The notes beneath the pieces are model-generated. The model was not told where the DNA came from. It searched no databases and was given only the letters and a program-made list of their open reading frames with translations. A stretch of 64,000 bases of DNA from Caulobacter sp. Root343 (GTDB taxonomy: Bacteria > Pseudomonadota > Alphaproteobacteria > Caulobacterales > Caulobacteraceae). The stretch lies in the NCBI RefSeq assembly GCF_001425745.1, contig NZ_LMDF01000008.1, positions 124,001 to 188,000 on the forward strand, in the 5' to 3' direction. Numbering within the stretch: position 1 is the first letter of the stretch; each line of letters starts with the position of its first letter. Below are positions 35,026 through 43,178 of the stretch, in pieces. Position numbers and translations under genes: made by a program.

Positions 35026-36027
35026 CTACCAGTGCGGCTTCAGGCTGAACGACAGGGCCACGACGTCGTCCTTCTGGGTGGCGAGGCCCATGATGCCCTC
35101 CTTGGCCCGGATCTCGCGGTGGATGTAGCCCAGCGAAGCCTGCATCGGGCCGCGCCGCCAGGCCACGCCGGCCTGGCTGTCGCCGATCAGACGGCTGGTG
35201 ACGTCCTGCGAGAGGCCCGCGCGGGTCCAGTCGCCGTTCTGGCCACGCAGCATGTTCAGGCCCACGGCCCGGCCGCTGGCGGCGGCGAAGATGTACCAGC
35301 GCCCGCGGTCGCCGAAGGCCTCGTCGCCTTCGCGCACGCCCAGGGCGTCGTTCACCCGGTCGCCCATGTTCTTCTTCTTGCCCAGGCGCACGGTGGCGCC
35401 GGCCTCGGCCGAACCGCCGGCTCCGCCGAAACCCACGCCGGCGTGCGGCGTGACGTCGAGGGCGAAGGTGCGGCCCTTCAGCGACACGGCCGCGGGCCAG
35501 CCCCGGGTCACGGTGACGTCGACGTCCTGCAGCTCGTAGGCGTCGGCGTCCGGGCGGACCAGGGTCAGGGGCGCGACGGCGGCGGTCTTGGCGACCCCGG
35601 CCATGGTGACGCGGACGGAGTCGATCGGACCGCCGGCCTGCGCCTGGCGGGTGAAGGCGTTCGAGCGCCAGGTCACCGGCCCGGCCCCGTCGTAATAGCG
35701 GTCGGTGTCGAGGATGCGGACGTCGCCGCCCGCGGCGGCGGCGGATGATACGGCGAAGCCGCCCTGCAGCTCGCCCTCGGCTCCGTCGACATCGCGGGCC
35801 GTGAAGCCGGTGGCGCTGGACGAGAGGTCCAGCGGACGGGCTGTCTCGGACTTAACCTTGAAGGAAATCTGGGCCGGGGCCTTGTCGGCTGTCGGGGCGG
35901 CCCTATCTGTCGCCTTGACGCTCTTGCCGACCTTCTGGGCCGCGCAGGCCGAGGTCGCATGCCCGGCGACCACGGCCACCAGCACGGCCATAAGGCAGAA
36001 GACGGTTCGCTCCCCAGCGGTCCGCAT
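35026..36027 (-). CDS. LpxR-like (DUF2219-type) outer-membrane protein
   Basis: A 333-residue exported beta-rich protein. The ATG at 36027 begins a signal-like segment (TVFCLMAVLVAVVAGHATSACA). The C-terminal strands SQDVTSRLIGDSQAGVAWRRGPMQASLGYIHREIRA and VVALSFSLKPHW resemble the lipid A 3'-O-deacylase LpxR (DUF2219) barrel. Ends with W after H, as many barrels end in an aromatic residue. Catalytic Asn/Ser/His cannot be assigned, so it may be a structural relative. The longer open frame to 36165 is not used. Confidence 0.6.
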   Translation of the reverse strand: MRTAGERTVFCLMAVLVAVVAGHATSACAAQKVGKSVKATDRAAPTADKAPAQISFKVKSETARPLDLSSSATGFTARDVDGAEGELQGGFAVSSAAAAGGDVRILDTDRYYDGAGPVTWRSNAFTRQAQAGGPIDSVRVTMAGVAKTAAVAPLTLVRPDADAYELQDVDVTVTRGWPAAVSLKGRTFALDVTPHAGVGFGGAGGSAEAGATVRLGKKKNMGDRVNDALGVREGDEAFGDRGRWYIFAAASGRAVGLNMLRGQNGDWTRAGLSQDVTSRLIGDSQAGVAWRRGPMQASLGYIHREIRAKEGIMGLATQKDDVVALSFSLKPHW

Positions 36028-36144
36028 CGCGGATTCCCCAATCCAATGGAGGTCCAGCCTACGCCCTTCGCGCCGACTGTCTACGGCGACGAATGCGCAC
36101 ATGGTGAACCGCCGGAAACCTTGACGGTTCCTCCGCGAACGCGA

Positions 36145-36174
36145 AACGGCGGCGTGATCGCTCACGCCGCCGTT
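36145..36174 (-). terminator. Hairpin terminator after nrdA
   Basis: AACGGCGGCGTGA and its near-perfect complement (loop TCGC) lie 41 bp beyond the nrdA stop codon and are followed on the minus strand by TTTCGCG. A T-rich stretch is also present on the other side, so it could work in both directions. Confidence 0.6.
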
Positions 36175-36214
36175 CGTTTGTCACCGACTTGCCGGGATTA
36201 TGGGCAGGCCAATC

Positions 36215-38089
36215 CTATTGACAGGCGAGGCACTCGTCGTAGTCGGTCTTGGCCGGGGCGTCGAAGCCGCCGACCAGCTCGGCCTTTTCGCCGGCGCCGG
36301 CATAGGCCGCGCGCTGAACCGACTTGGAGCGCAGGTAGTAGAGGCTCTTCACGCCGCGTTCCCAGGCCTGCCAGTGCAGCATGTGCAGGTCCCACTTGTC
36401 GACGTCGCCGGCCAGGAAGATGTTCACCGACTGGCTCTGGCAGATTTCCGGCGTGCGGTCGGCGGCCAGCTCGACCACCCAGCGCTGGTCCAGCTCGAAG
36501 GCGGTCTTGAAGACGTCCTTGTCGTCCTGGCTCAGGAAGTCCAGGTGCTGGACCGAGCCTTCGTGCTCCAGGATCGAGCCCCACACCGCGTCGGTGTTCT
36601 GGCCCTTCTCCTCGAGCAGCTTCTCCAGATAGGGGTTCTTCACCGCGAACGAGCCCGACAGGGTCTTGTGGGTGTAGATATTGGCCGGGATCGGCTCAAT
36701 GCCCGCCGAGGTGCCGCCGCAGATGATCGAGATCGAGGCGGTCGGGGCGATGGCCAGCTTGTGCGAGAAGCGCTCCTTGGAGCCGCGGTCGGCGGCGTCC
36801 GGGCACGGGCCCTTCTCCTCGCCCAGGGCGATCGAGGCCTTGTCGGCTTCGCGGCGCAGGTGCTTGAACATCCGCATGTTCCAGCTCTTGGCCAGGGCGC
36901 TTTCGAACGGCACGTTCTGGCTCTGCAGGAAGCTGTGGAAGCCCATCAGGCCCAGGCCCACCGAGCGCTCGCGCATGGCGGCGTAGGCGGCCGTCGCGGC
37001 CGCGTCGGGCGCGCGGTCGATGAAGTCCTGCAGGACGTTGTCGAGGAAGCGCATGACGTCCTCGATGAACGTCGGATGGTCGCGCCATTCCAGGAAGGTC
37101 TCGGCATTGACCGACGACAGGCAGCAGACGGCCGTGCGGTCGTTGCCCAGGTGGTCGCGGCCGGTGTGCAGCATGATCTCGCTGCACAGGTTCGACTGGC
37201 GGACGCTGAGGCCCAGCTCGCGCTGGTGGCTCGGCATGGCGCGGTTCACGGTGTCGGAGAAGATCAGATAGGGCTCGCCGGTCTGCAGGCGCAGCTCCAG
37301 GATCTTCTGCCACAGGGCGCGGGCGTCGACCTCGCGCAGCACTTCCTGGGTCTTCGGCGAGCGCAGGCCGAACTTGGTGCCGTCGCGCACGGCGAACATG
37401 AACTCGTCGGTGATGTTCAGGCCGTGGTGGAGGTTCAGGGACTTGCGGTTGAAATCGCCCGACGGCTTGCGGATCTCGAGGAACTCCTCGATTTCCGGAT
37501 GGTGCACGTCGAGATAGACGGCGGCCGAGCCGCGACGCAGCGAACCCTGCGAGATGGCCAGCGTCAGGCTGTCCATCACGCGAATGAAGGGGATGATGCC
37601 CGAGGTTTGGCCCTGGCCCTTGACCTTCTCGCCGATCGACCGGACGCCGCCCCAGTAGGTGCCGATGCCGCCGCCGTTGGCCGCCAACCAGACGTTCTCG
37701 TTCCAGACGTTGAGGATGCCGTCCAGGCTGTCGCTGACGGCGTTCAGGAAGCAGCTGATCGGCAGGCCGCGGTCGGCGCCGCCGTTCGACAGCACCGGAG
37801 TGGCCGGCATGAACCACAGGCGGCTCATATAGTCGTAGACGCGCTGGGCGTGCTCGGCGTCGTCGGCGAAGGCCGTCGACACGCGGGCGAACATGTCCTG
37901 GTATGACTCGCCCGGCAGCAGGTAGCGGTCTTCCAGGGTGGTCTTGCCGAAATCGGTCAGCAGGGCGTCGCGCGAGCGGTCCACCTGGACCTTCTGCACC
38001 AGCGCCAGCTGCGGGCGCTTGGCGGGCTTGATCGCCGCGAGCCGAGCCTCGCTCCGGGTGTTCGTCTTCGCCGCTTCACTGCCGTTCAT
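36215..38089 (-). CDS. nrdA: Class Ia ribonucleotide reductase, large (catalytic) subunit
   Basis: Reduces ribonucleotides to deoxyribonucleotides. The 624-residue protein has the catalytic blocks LPISCFLNAVSDSLDGI, SNLCSEIML, CCLSSVNAE (second active-site region) and PTASISIICG, plus the C-terminal redox cysteines in DECLACQ. The usual 100-residue N-terminal ATP-cone is missing: the first 40 residues lead directly into the (ten-stranded) barrel domain. ATG 38089 was used; a TTG two codons upstream is possible. Its promoter overlaps a tandem NrdR pair (38145-38191). Confidence 0.97.
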   Translation of the reverse strand: MNGSEAAKTNTRSEARLAAIKPAKRPQLALVQKVQVDRSRDALLTDFGKTTLEDRYLLPGESYQDMFARVSTAFADDAEHAQRVYDYMSRLWFMPATPVLSNGGADRGLPISCFLNAVSDSLDGILNVWNENVWLAANGGGIGTYWGGVRSIGEKVKGQGQTSGIIPFIRVMDSLTLAISQGSLRRGSAAVYLDVHHPEIEEFLEIRKPSGDFNRKSLNLHHGLNITDEFMFAVRDGTKFGLRSPKTQEVLREVDARALWQKILELRLQTGEPYLIFSDTVNRAMPSHQRELGLSVRQSNLCSEIMLHTGRDHLGNDRTAVCCLSSVNAETFLEWRDHPTFIEDVMRFLDNVLQDFIDRAPDAAATAAYAAMRERSVGLGLMGFHSFLQSQNVPFESALAKSWNMRMFKHLRREADKASIALGEEKGPCPDAADRGSKERFSHKLAIAPTASISIICGGTSAGIEPIPANIYTHKTLSGSFAVKNPYLEKLLEEKGQNTDAVWGSILEHEGSVQHLDFLSQDDKDVFKTAFELDQRWVVELAADRTPEICQSQSVNIFLAGDVDKWDLHMLHWQAWERGVKSLYYLRSKSVQRAAYAGAGEKAELVGGFDAPAKTDYDECLACQ

Positions 38090-38144
38090 GACCAAAATCC
38101 ATGCTCAATCAGCGTGTTCCGGTGAAGGGGATAGTCCCAACCAG

Positions 38145-38191
38145 CCGCTATATCTTGTGGCTGAGGAGCCCCCTCAACCCACATATGGGGC
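38145..38191 (-). promoter_or_regulatory. nrdA promoter with tandem NrdR boxes
   Basis: On the minus strand: -35 TTGAGG (38172-38177), 17-bp spacer, -10 GATATA (38149-38154). Two NrdR-type boxes are centred at 38152/38153 and 38183/38184, exactly 31 bp apart: CCGCTATATCTTGTGG (38145-38160) and AACCCACATATGGGGC-type (38176-38191). The first overlaps the -10 and the second abuts the -35, as in known NrdR repression. Confidence 0.7.
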
Positions 38192-38232
38192 CACAGTGGC
38201 TAATGACTCGTCAACGCCCCCGCCTTGAGTTT

Positions 38233-38374
38233 TTCGTTAACAAGCTGTGAACGCACCGAACTTGTGAGGCAGGATCAAGGGGTTGCCTCACCGAACTTTT
38301 TTCACCCGCGACAGACCGCCGCAAGGCGCCCCGAGACATCCGCCCCCGGACAACGTCGTTCGTTAACAGGCTGG
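38233..38374. repeat. Motif array in the nrdA leader
   Basis: TTCGTTAACARGCTGK occurs at 38233-38248 and 38359-38374. CACCGAACTT occurs at 38254-38263 and 38289-38298. GTGAGGCA/TGCCTCAC (38264-38271/38284-38291) forms an inverted repeat between the latter. GTTAAC resembles a CtrA half-site; TAACAAGCTGTGAAC reads as GTTCACAGCTTGTTA, one mismatch from the alphaproteobacterial SOS box. A GANTC site is at 38205-38209. Confidence 0.5.
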
Positions 38375-38376
38375 TC

Positions 38377-38478
38377 ACAAGGGATGGTGGCCGGCTGTAG
38401 ATAGGACCGCCAGGGCGGGTCCCAGCGCCGCCGTGAGGGAACGCCCGGAAACCGGGGCTTCCGGCCACCATACCCTGT
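38377..38478. other. Long structured element upstream of nrdA
   Basis: A 17-pair stem closes this 102-bp element: 38377-38394 pairs with 38461-38478 with one bulge per side. Inside are GGACC/GGTCC and CCCGG/CCGGG hairpins. It does not match tRNA, tmRNA, 4.5S or cobalamin-riboswitch patterns that I can recognise. It may be an ncRNA or a palindromic element; strand unknown. Confidence 0.55.
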
Positions 38479-38531
38479 CGGCGTGACGTTTTCGAACGAC
38501 GCGATGGCGCCCGACAAAGGAAACGCGCGGA

Positions 38532-38570
38532 CAAAAAGAAAGGGCCCGGCGTTTCCGCCGGGCCCTCCCG
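38532..38570 (-). terminator. Intrinsic terminator of the OmpA-like gene
   Basis: GGGCCCGGC and its complement (loop GTTTCC region, 38546-38569) are followed on the minus strand by TTTCTTTTTGT. It begins 20 bp after the stop codon. Confidence 0.88.
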
Positions 38571-38589
38571 ATAGGCAGTCGATTCGATC

Positions 38590-39795
38590 TTAGAAGTTGA
38601 TCGAGATCGTCGAACGACGGTTCAGCGGTTCCTTGACGCCATCGCCAGTAGCGACGGCCGGAGCGCTTTCACCCTTCCAGTCGACGCCGAGGACGGCGGC
38701 CGGGACACCTTGCGAGACCAGGGCGTCAGCCACGGCCTTGGCGCGGCGTTCCGAGAGCTTGGCGTTGTACTTCGGCGAACCCGACGTATCGGTGTGGCCG
38801 ACCACGACGATCTTGGTCGCGTGACCGTCGCTGGAGTACTTCGCGGCTTCCGTGACCACCGATTGGGCTTCCGGCGTCAGGACCGATTGGTCGAACGGGA
38901 AGTACACGATGAACTCGCGGGCCTCGTACTGCGGCGGCGGCGGAGGCGGCGGCGGCGGGGGAGGCGGCGGAGGCGGAGGCGGCGGGGGAGGCGGCGGCGG
39001 CGGGGGCGGCGGCGGCGGAGGCGGCGACGCGAACGAGTAGCGCAGACCCACGGTCAGCGACTGATCGCGATACTGGCCTTCGAAGCTGCCGGGTTGCAGC
39101 AGGCCCGAGCCGGTCGACTGGAACGCATGTTCCGCGCCGGTGATGTAGCGGTAGGTGAAATCGATCTTCAGCTTGTCGGTCGCCTTGATCGACGCGCCGG
39201 CGATAGCTTGCCAAGCGACGGCGAGATCGTCGTCGTCGACGGTCAGGTTCTGAATAGCCGTGTTGGCCGTGGTGACCGCGCCGACGCCGCTGAACTGACC
39301 CAGGGTCTTGACGTCCAGACGGTTGATGCCGACACCGGCGCCGAGGAACGGGTTCAGCCAGGAATCCGGAGCGAAGTCATAGATGACGTTCGCCATCAGG
39401 CTCCACGAGTCGATCGAACCATCCGGCGAACCGCAGGTCTGGGCCGACGACGTACGGGTCACGCCCGGGGTGCAGAGGCCGATCGGCTGAGCGCGAACGG
39501 CGCTGCCGTGGACGCTGTCGAGATCGCCGGGGCGATAGCCGCCTTCGACTTCAGCGCGCCAATGCGGGTTGAACTGGTAGCCGAGACGGACAAAGCCGGT
39601 CCAGTCGTTCTGCGACTTCCAGGCCCAGTGATAGTGGGCGCCGTCCGGAGCGTTCGCGTCCGATTCCGTCTTGAGGCTTTGCGGCCAGTGATAGCCGAGG
39701 TCGACCGCGCCGTACCAGCCGGTCTCTTGGGCCGAAACGCCCGACGCGGCGAACACCGCGACCAGAGCAGCTCCCGCCAGGAGGTTGAGTTTCAT
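38590..39795 (-). CDS. OmpA-family outer-membrane protein with a 31-proline linker
   Basis: A 401-residue outer-membrane protein. Signal peptide residues 1-21 (ASGVSA-QE), an eight-stranded OmpA-like barrel (WYGAVDLGYHWPQ onward, about 22-255), a run of 31 consecutive proline codons (38932-39024) and a C-terminal OmpA peptidoglycan-binding domain (VYFPFDQSVLTPEAQ, HTDTSGSPKYNAKLSERRAKAV). The start at 39795 has GAGGG upstream; a longer frame upstream is antisense noise. It likely tethers the envelope to peptidoglycan. A strong terminator follows. Confidence 0.93.
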   Translation of the reverse strand: MKLNLLAGAALVAVFAASGVSAQETGWYGAVDLGYHWPQSLKTESDANAPDGAHYHWAWKSQNDWTGFVRLGYQFNPHWRAEVEGGYRPGDLDSVHGSAVRAQPIGLCTPGVTRTSSAQTCGSPDGSIDSWSLMANVIYDFAPDSWLNPFLGAGVGINRLDVKTLGQFSGVGAVTTANTAIQNLTVDDDDLAVAWQAIAGASIKATDKLKIDFTYRYITGAEHAFQSTGSGLLQPGSFEGQYRDQSLTVGLRYSFASPPPPPPPPPPPPPPPPPPPPPPPPPPPPPPPQYEAREFIVYFPFDQSVLTPEAQSVVTEAAKYSSDGHATKIVVVGHTDTSGSPKYNAKLSERRAKAVADALVSQGVPAAVLGVDWKGESAPAVATGDGVKEPLNRRSTISINF

Positions 39796-40141
39796 CGTTG
39801 AAGAGCCCTCTATTGCCCTGCCCAGGCCGGAGTCCGACCGAGCGCTGTTATACCAAGGCGAACGCCACGGGAAAGTGTCAGCAAAGACACACTCGTCAGG
39901 TTTCGCCCCCTGCCCATTGCTCAGGAAAGCTAAACAAGACCGCCCCTCAGAATCAACTGCCGAGCGCGCCCGCCAACTTCCACGGAAGATGAGCGTCAGC
40001 GTTGCTGGGTTCGCACGTGAACCGTTTGCACGCAAGGGCTTGCGGCCAGGAAATGGTCAAGCATTCGCAGATCGTCGCCGAAAATCCGCACCTTTTGACA
40101 TGATCCGTCAGGTCATCGACCAACCTGGTCCAGCTTTGCCC
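39796..40141. promoter_or_regulatory. Intergenic region with the OmpA-like promoter
   Basis: 346 bp between the OmpA-like gene and the ABC permease, both on the minus strand. A -10 candidate TATAAC lies at 39847-39852 on the minus strand with a weak -35. The remaining sequence shows no gene, RNA or repeat I can support. Confidence 0.4.
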
Positions 40142-41281
40142 CTAATCCAGGGTGGTTCGATAGCGCGCCATCGCCAGGCCCGAGATCGCGACGACGAACA
40201 GTCCGAGCGCGGATAGACTTGACCATAGGGCCGTCACGTCCAGTCCTTTCAGCAGGGCGCCGCGGACGATGCGGAGGAAGTGCGTCACCGGGATCACCGT
40301 GCCCAGGGCCTGGGCCCAGGCCGGCATGCCGCGGAACGGGAACATGAAGCCAGACAGCAGGATCGAAGGCATGATGTAGAAGAACGACATCTGCATCGCC
40401 TGCAGCTGGGTCCGGGCCACCGTCGAGATCAGGAAGCCCAGGGCCAGCGACCCGATGATGAACAGCAGCACGCCCAGGCAGAGCGCGATCCAGCCGCCGG
40501 CCATCGGCACCGTGAACAGGGCCCGGGCCAGCACCAGGATCACGACCGTCTGGATCACGCCCACCGCCACATAGGGCGTCAGCTTGCCGATCATCACCTC
40601 GATCGGGCGAGCGGGCGTGGCCAGCAGACTCTCCATGGTGCCGCGCTCGTACTCGCGGGTGACGCCCAACGACGTCATCATCACCAAGGTCATCGACAGG
40701 ATCACGCCCAGCAGGCCCGGCACGATATTGTACGAGGTGATGGCCTCGGGATTGTAGCGGCGGTGGATCACCACCTCGAACGGATCGCCGTTTGGCTTCG
40801 CAACGGCCCCCACGAGATCCCGCGTCAGCGCCGTGCGCGGCAGGCTGGCCAGGGCCGCGATCGCGCCGCCGGTCGCGGCGGGGTCGGAGGCGTCGGCCTC
40901 GACCAGGATCTGGGCCTGGTCGCCGCGCACCACCCGGCGGGTGAAGTCGGCGGGGATGGTCAGGGCGAACTGCACCTCGCCCCGGGCCACGGCTTCGTCC
41001 AGCTCGGCCGGCGAGGCCGCCGTACGGACGATCTCGAAATAGCCGCTGTTGACCAGGGCCGACAGGGTCGAGCGCGCCATCGGCCCTTGATCCTGCACCA
41101 GCACCGCCGTCGGCAGGTCGCGCGGGTCGTTGTTGATCGCGTAGCCGAACAGCATCAGCTGCACGATCGGCATGACCAGGATCATGGCGTAGGTCAACCG
41201 GTCGCGGGTGAGCTGGATGAACTCCTTGATCAGCACCGCCAGGATGCGCGCGCCGGACAGGCCCTTGGCGGATCCGCTCAT
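40142..41281 (-). CDS. ABC-2 type efflux permease
   Basis: A 379-residue permease of the ABC-2 (YbhR/YhhJ-like) family. It begins MSGSAKGLSGARILAVLIKEFIQLTRD, with a first membrane helix, a large periplasmic domain, then five clustered helices including LLGVILSMTLVMMTSLGVTREYERGTMESLL, a typical conserved element. Works with the adjacent ATPase and the HlyD protein to export a drug, toxin or lipid. Its ATG overlaps the ATPase stop by four bases. Confidence 0.9.
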   Translation of the reverse strand: MSGSAKGLSGARILAVLIKEFIQLTRDRLTYAMILVMPIVQLMLFGYAINNDPRDLPTAVLVQDQGPMARSTLSALVNSGYFEIVRTAASPAELDEAVARGEVQFALTIPADFTRRVVRGDQAQILVEADASDPAATGGAIAALASLPRTALTRDLVGAVAKPNGDPFEVVIHRRYNPEAITSYNIVPGLLGVILSMTLVMMTSLGVTREYERGTMESLLATPARPIEVMIGKLTPYVAVGVIQTVVILVLARALFTVPMAGGWIALCLGVLLFIIGSLALGFLISTVARTQLQAMQMSFFYIMPSILLSGFMFPFRGMPAWAQALGTVIPVTHFLRIVRGALLKGLDVTALWSSLSALGLFVVAISGLAMARYRTTLD

Positions 41282-42198
41282 TGGAAGTTGTCCGACGACT
41301 GGCCCATCAGCCGGATGAACACGTCCTCCAGCGTCGGCTTGACCTCTGTCCATTCCAGCGGCGGATGGCGGTAAGGCGTGATGGCGGCTTCCAGCGCGGC
41401 GCGGTCGGTCCCGCTGACGTGCAGGGCGGCGCCGAACGGGGCGGCCATGATCACGCCGGGCGCCTTGGCGAGGTCGCGGGCCAGGCGGTCGGCCCCTTGG
41501 CCCTCCGCACGGAAGGTCACGAGGCCCGACTGTTCGATCACCTCGTCGGCGGTCCCGCGCGCCATCAGCTTGCCATAGGCGATGTAGGCGATGTCGTGGC
41601 AGCGCTCGGCCTCGTCCATGTAGTGGGTCGAGACCATGACGGTCAGGCCCTCGGCCGACAGGGCGTGGATCTCGTCCCAGAACTCGCGTCGGGCCTTCGG
41701 ATCGACGCCGGCCGTGGGTTCGTCCAGCAGCAGCAGCTTCGGCTCGTGCATGATGCTGGCGGCCAGGGCCAGGCGCTGCTTCCAGCCGCCCGACAGGCTG
41801 CCGGCCAGCTGCTTCTTGCGCGCGGTCAGGCCCAGGCGGTCCAGGCTGCCCTTCACCCGCTCGCGGCGGCCCGGCAGCTCGTGGACCCGGGCCACGAAGT
41901 CGAGGTTCTCCTCGATCGACAGATCCTCGTAGAGCGAGAACTTCTGGGTCATGTAGCCGGTCTGGCGCTTCACCGCCTCGGCATCCTTGCGGAAGTCCAG
42001 CCCCAGCACCGCGCCCTCGCCGCTGTCGGGGGTCAGCAGGCCGCACAGCATCCGCAAGGTGGTGGTCTTGCCCGAACCGTTGGGGCCGAGGAAGCCGGTG
42101 ATCTTGCCCTTCTCGACCTGGATCGACACGTCCTGCACCACGTGGCGTGGGCCGAACGACTTGTTCAGCCCACGGACGTCGACGGCGAGCTCGCTCAC
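41278..42198 (-). CDS. ABC transporter ATP-binding subunit
   Basis: A 306-residue ABC ATPase. Walker A GPNGSGKTT, ABC signature LSGGWKQR, Walker B LLLLDEPTAG and switch His in STHYMDEAE are intact, plus a C-terminal extension typical of drug-export ATPases. The GTG at 42198 overlaps the HlyD stop by four bases (GTGA), fixing the start. Single nucleotide-binding domain; presumably a homodimer on a permease dimer. Confidence 0.95.
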   Translation of the reverse strand: MSELAVDVRGLNKSFGPRHVVQDVSIQVEKGKITGFLGPNGSGKTTTLRMLCGLLTPDSGEGAVLGLDFRKDAEAVKRQTGYMTQKFSLYEDLSIEENLDFVARVHELPGRRERVKGSLDRLGLTARKKQLAGSLSGGWKQRLALAASIMHEPKLLLLDEPTAGVDPKARREFWDEIHALSAEGLTVMVSTHYMDEAERCHDIAYIAYGKLMARGTADEVIEQSGLVTFRAEGQGADRLARDLAKAPGVIMAAPFGAALHVSGTDRAALEAAITPYRHPPLEWTEVKPTLEDVFIRLMGQSSDNFQ

Positions 42199-43178
42199 CG
42201 ATCCGCCCCCAGCGGCGTGATGTCGACCGGCTGGCCGGGGGCGAGCGGCGCGCCGCCTTCTGGCCGGGCTTCCACCAGGAACACCAGCCGCTGGCGGGCC
42301 TCGCGGCTGTAGATCACCGGCGGGGTGAACTCCGAGCGCGGCGAGACATAGTTGATCCGCGCCGTCCGCTCGGCCCCGCAGCCGTCGCACGCGAAGCGGA
42401 CCGTCGCGCCGGCGCGATAGCGGGGGACCTCGCCCTCCGGCACGAAGAAGCGCAGGCGAACGCGGTCGTCCGACAGCAGGGCCACCACGGGCTGGTTGGC
42501 GGCGGCCCATTCGCCGGGCTGGTAGAAGACGTCCTGCACCCGCGCCGCCGTGGGTGCGCGCGGGCTGATCTGGTCCAGGCGGCTCTGCGCCGCCGCCAGG
42601 GTCTCGCGGGCCGAGGCCACGGCGGACTGGGCGGCGTTCACCGCGTCGGGCCGCGCGCCCAAGGTTCCCACGTCCTTGCGGCGGGCGACGGTGGCGGCGT
42701 TGGCGCGGGCGGTGTCCAGGGCGGCCTTGACCTGGTCAAGCTTGGCGGGCGCGTAGATGCCCTTGCGCACCAGCGGCGCGACGCGATCGAAGTCGGCCTG
42801 GGCCTGCCGGACCTGGGCCTGGGCGGCGGCGCGCTCGGCGTCGTAGACCGCCAGCTCCTGCGGGCGCTGCCCCTTCTCGGCGTCGCGCAGCTGGGCTTCC
42901 GCGATCGCCACCTGGGCGGCGGCCTGATCGCGGGCGGCGGTCAGCTGGGCGGCGTCGAGCGCGAACAGCGGCTGCCCCGCCCTCACCCGGTCGCCGCGCT
43001 GGACGGCCACGGTGCTGACCAGGCCTGAATTGGAGGCCCCGACATAGAGCGTCTCGCCCTCGACATAGCCCGACAGGCGGTGCGGCCGGTGGGCGTCGGG
43101 TCCCAGCAGGCGCCAGCCCAGGAACCCCGCGAGGCCGAGCCCGGCGACCACGGCGACGATGCGGACGGCGGGCTTCAT
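42195..43178 (-). CDS. HlyD-family periplasmic adaptor
   Basis: A 327-residue membrane-fusion protein with an N-terminal anchor (residues about 6-26), lipoyl-like half-motif (VQRGDRVRAGQPLF), an alpha-hairpin of Ala/Gln-rich coiled coils (60-185) and a beta-barrel C-terminus. It belongs to the same operon as the ABC pump and bridges it to the outer membrane. A CGAERT cysteine pair (CDGC) is in the barrel region. Overlaps the TetR stop by four bases. Confidence 0.92.
   Translation of the reverse strand: MKPAVRIVAVVAGLGLAGFLGWRLLGPDAHRPHRLSGYVEGETLYVGASNSGLVSTVAVQRGDRVRAGQPLFALDAAQLTAARDQAAAQVAIAEAQLRDAEKGQRPQELAVYDAERAAAQAQVRQAQADFDRVAPLVRKGIYAPAKLDQVKAALDTARANAATVARRKDVGTLGARPDAVNAAQSAVASARETLAAAQSRLDQISPRAPTAARVQDVFYQPGEWAAANQPVVALLSDDRVRLRFFVPEGEVPRYRAGATVRFACDGCGAERTARINYVSPRSEFTPPVIYSREARQRLVFLVEARPEGGAPLAPGQPVDITPLGADR

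Noticed and set aside
36200..37906. 568-codon plus-strand frame
   Set aside because: Antisense to nrdA with composition of a frame shadow (Arg/Gly/Val-rich, no motif).
38377..38478. Structured element as tRNA, tmRNA piece or cobalamin riboswitch
   Set aside because: No T-arm consensus, no tmRNA coding or acceptor motif, and none of the cobalamin-riboswitch conserved boxes. Left as unidentified.
38211..38534. 107-codon minus-strand frame in the nrdA leader
   Set aside because: No ribosome-binding site, Arg-rich noise composition, and it runs through the structured element and NrdR-linked repeats.
38932..39024. GGC/GGA-rich tract as a simple microsatellite
   Set aside because: It is in frame as 31 proline codons within an OmpA-like protein with mixed third positions, so it is coding.
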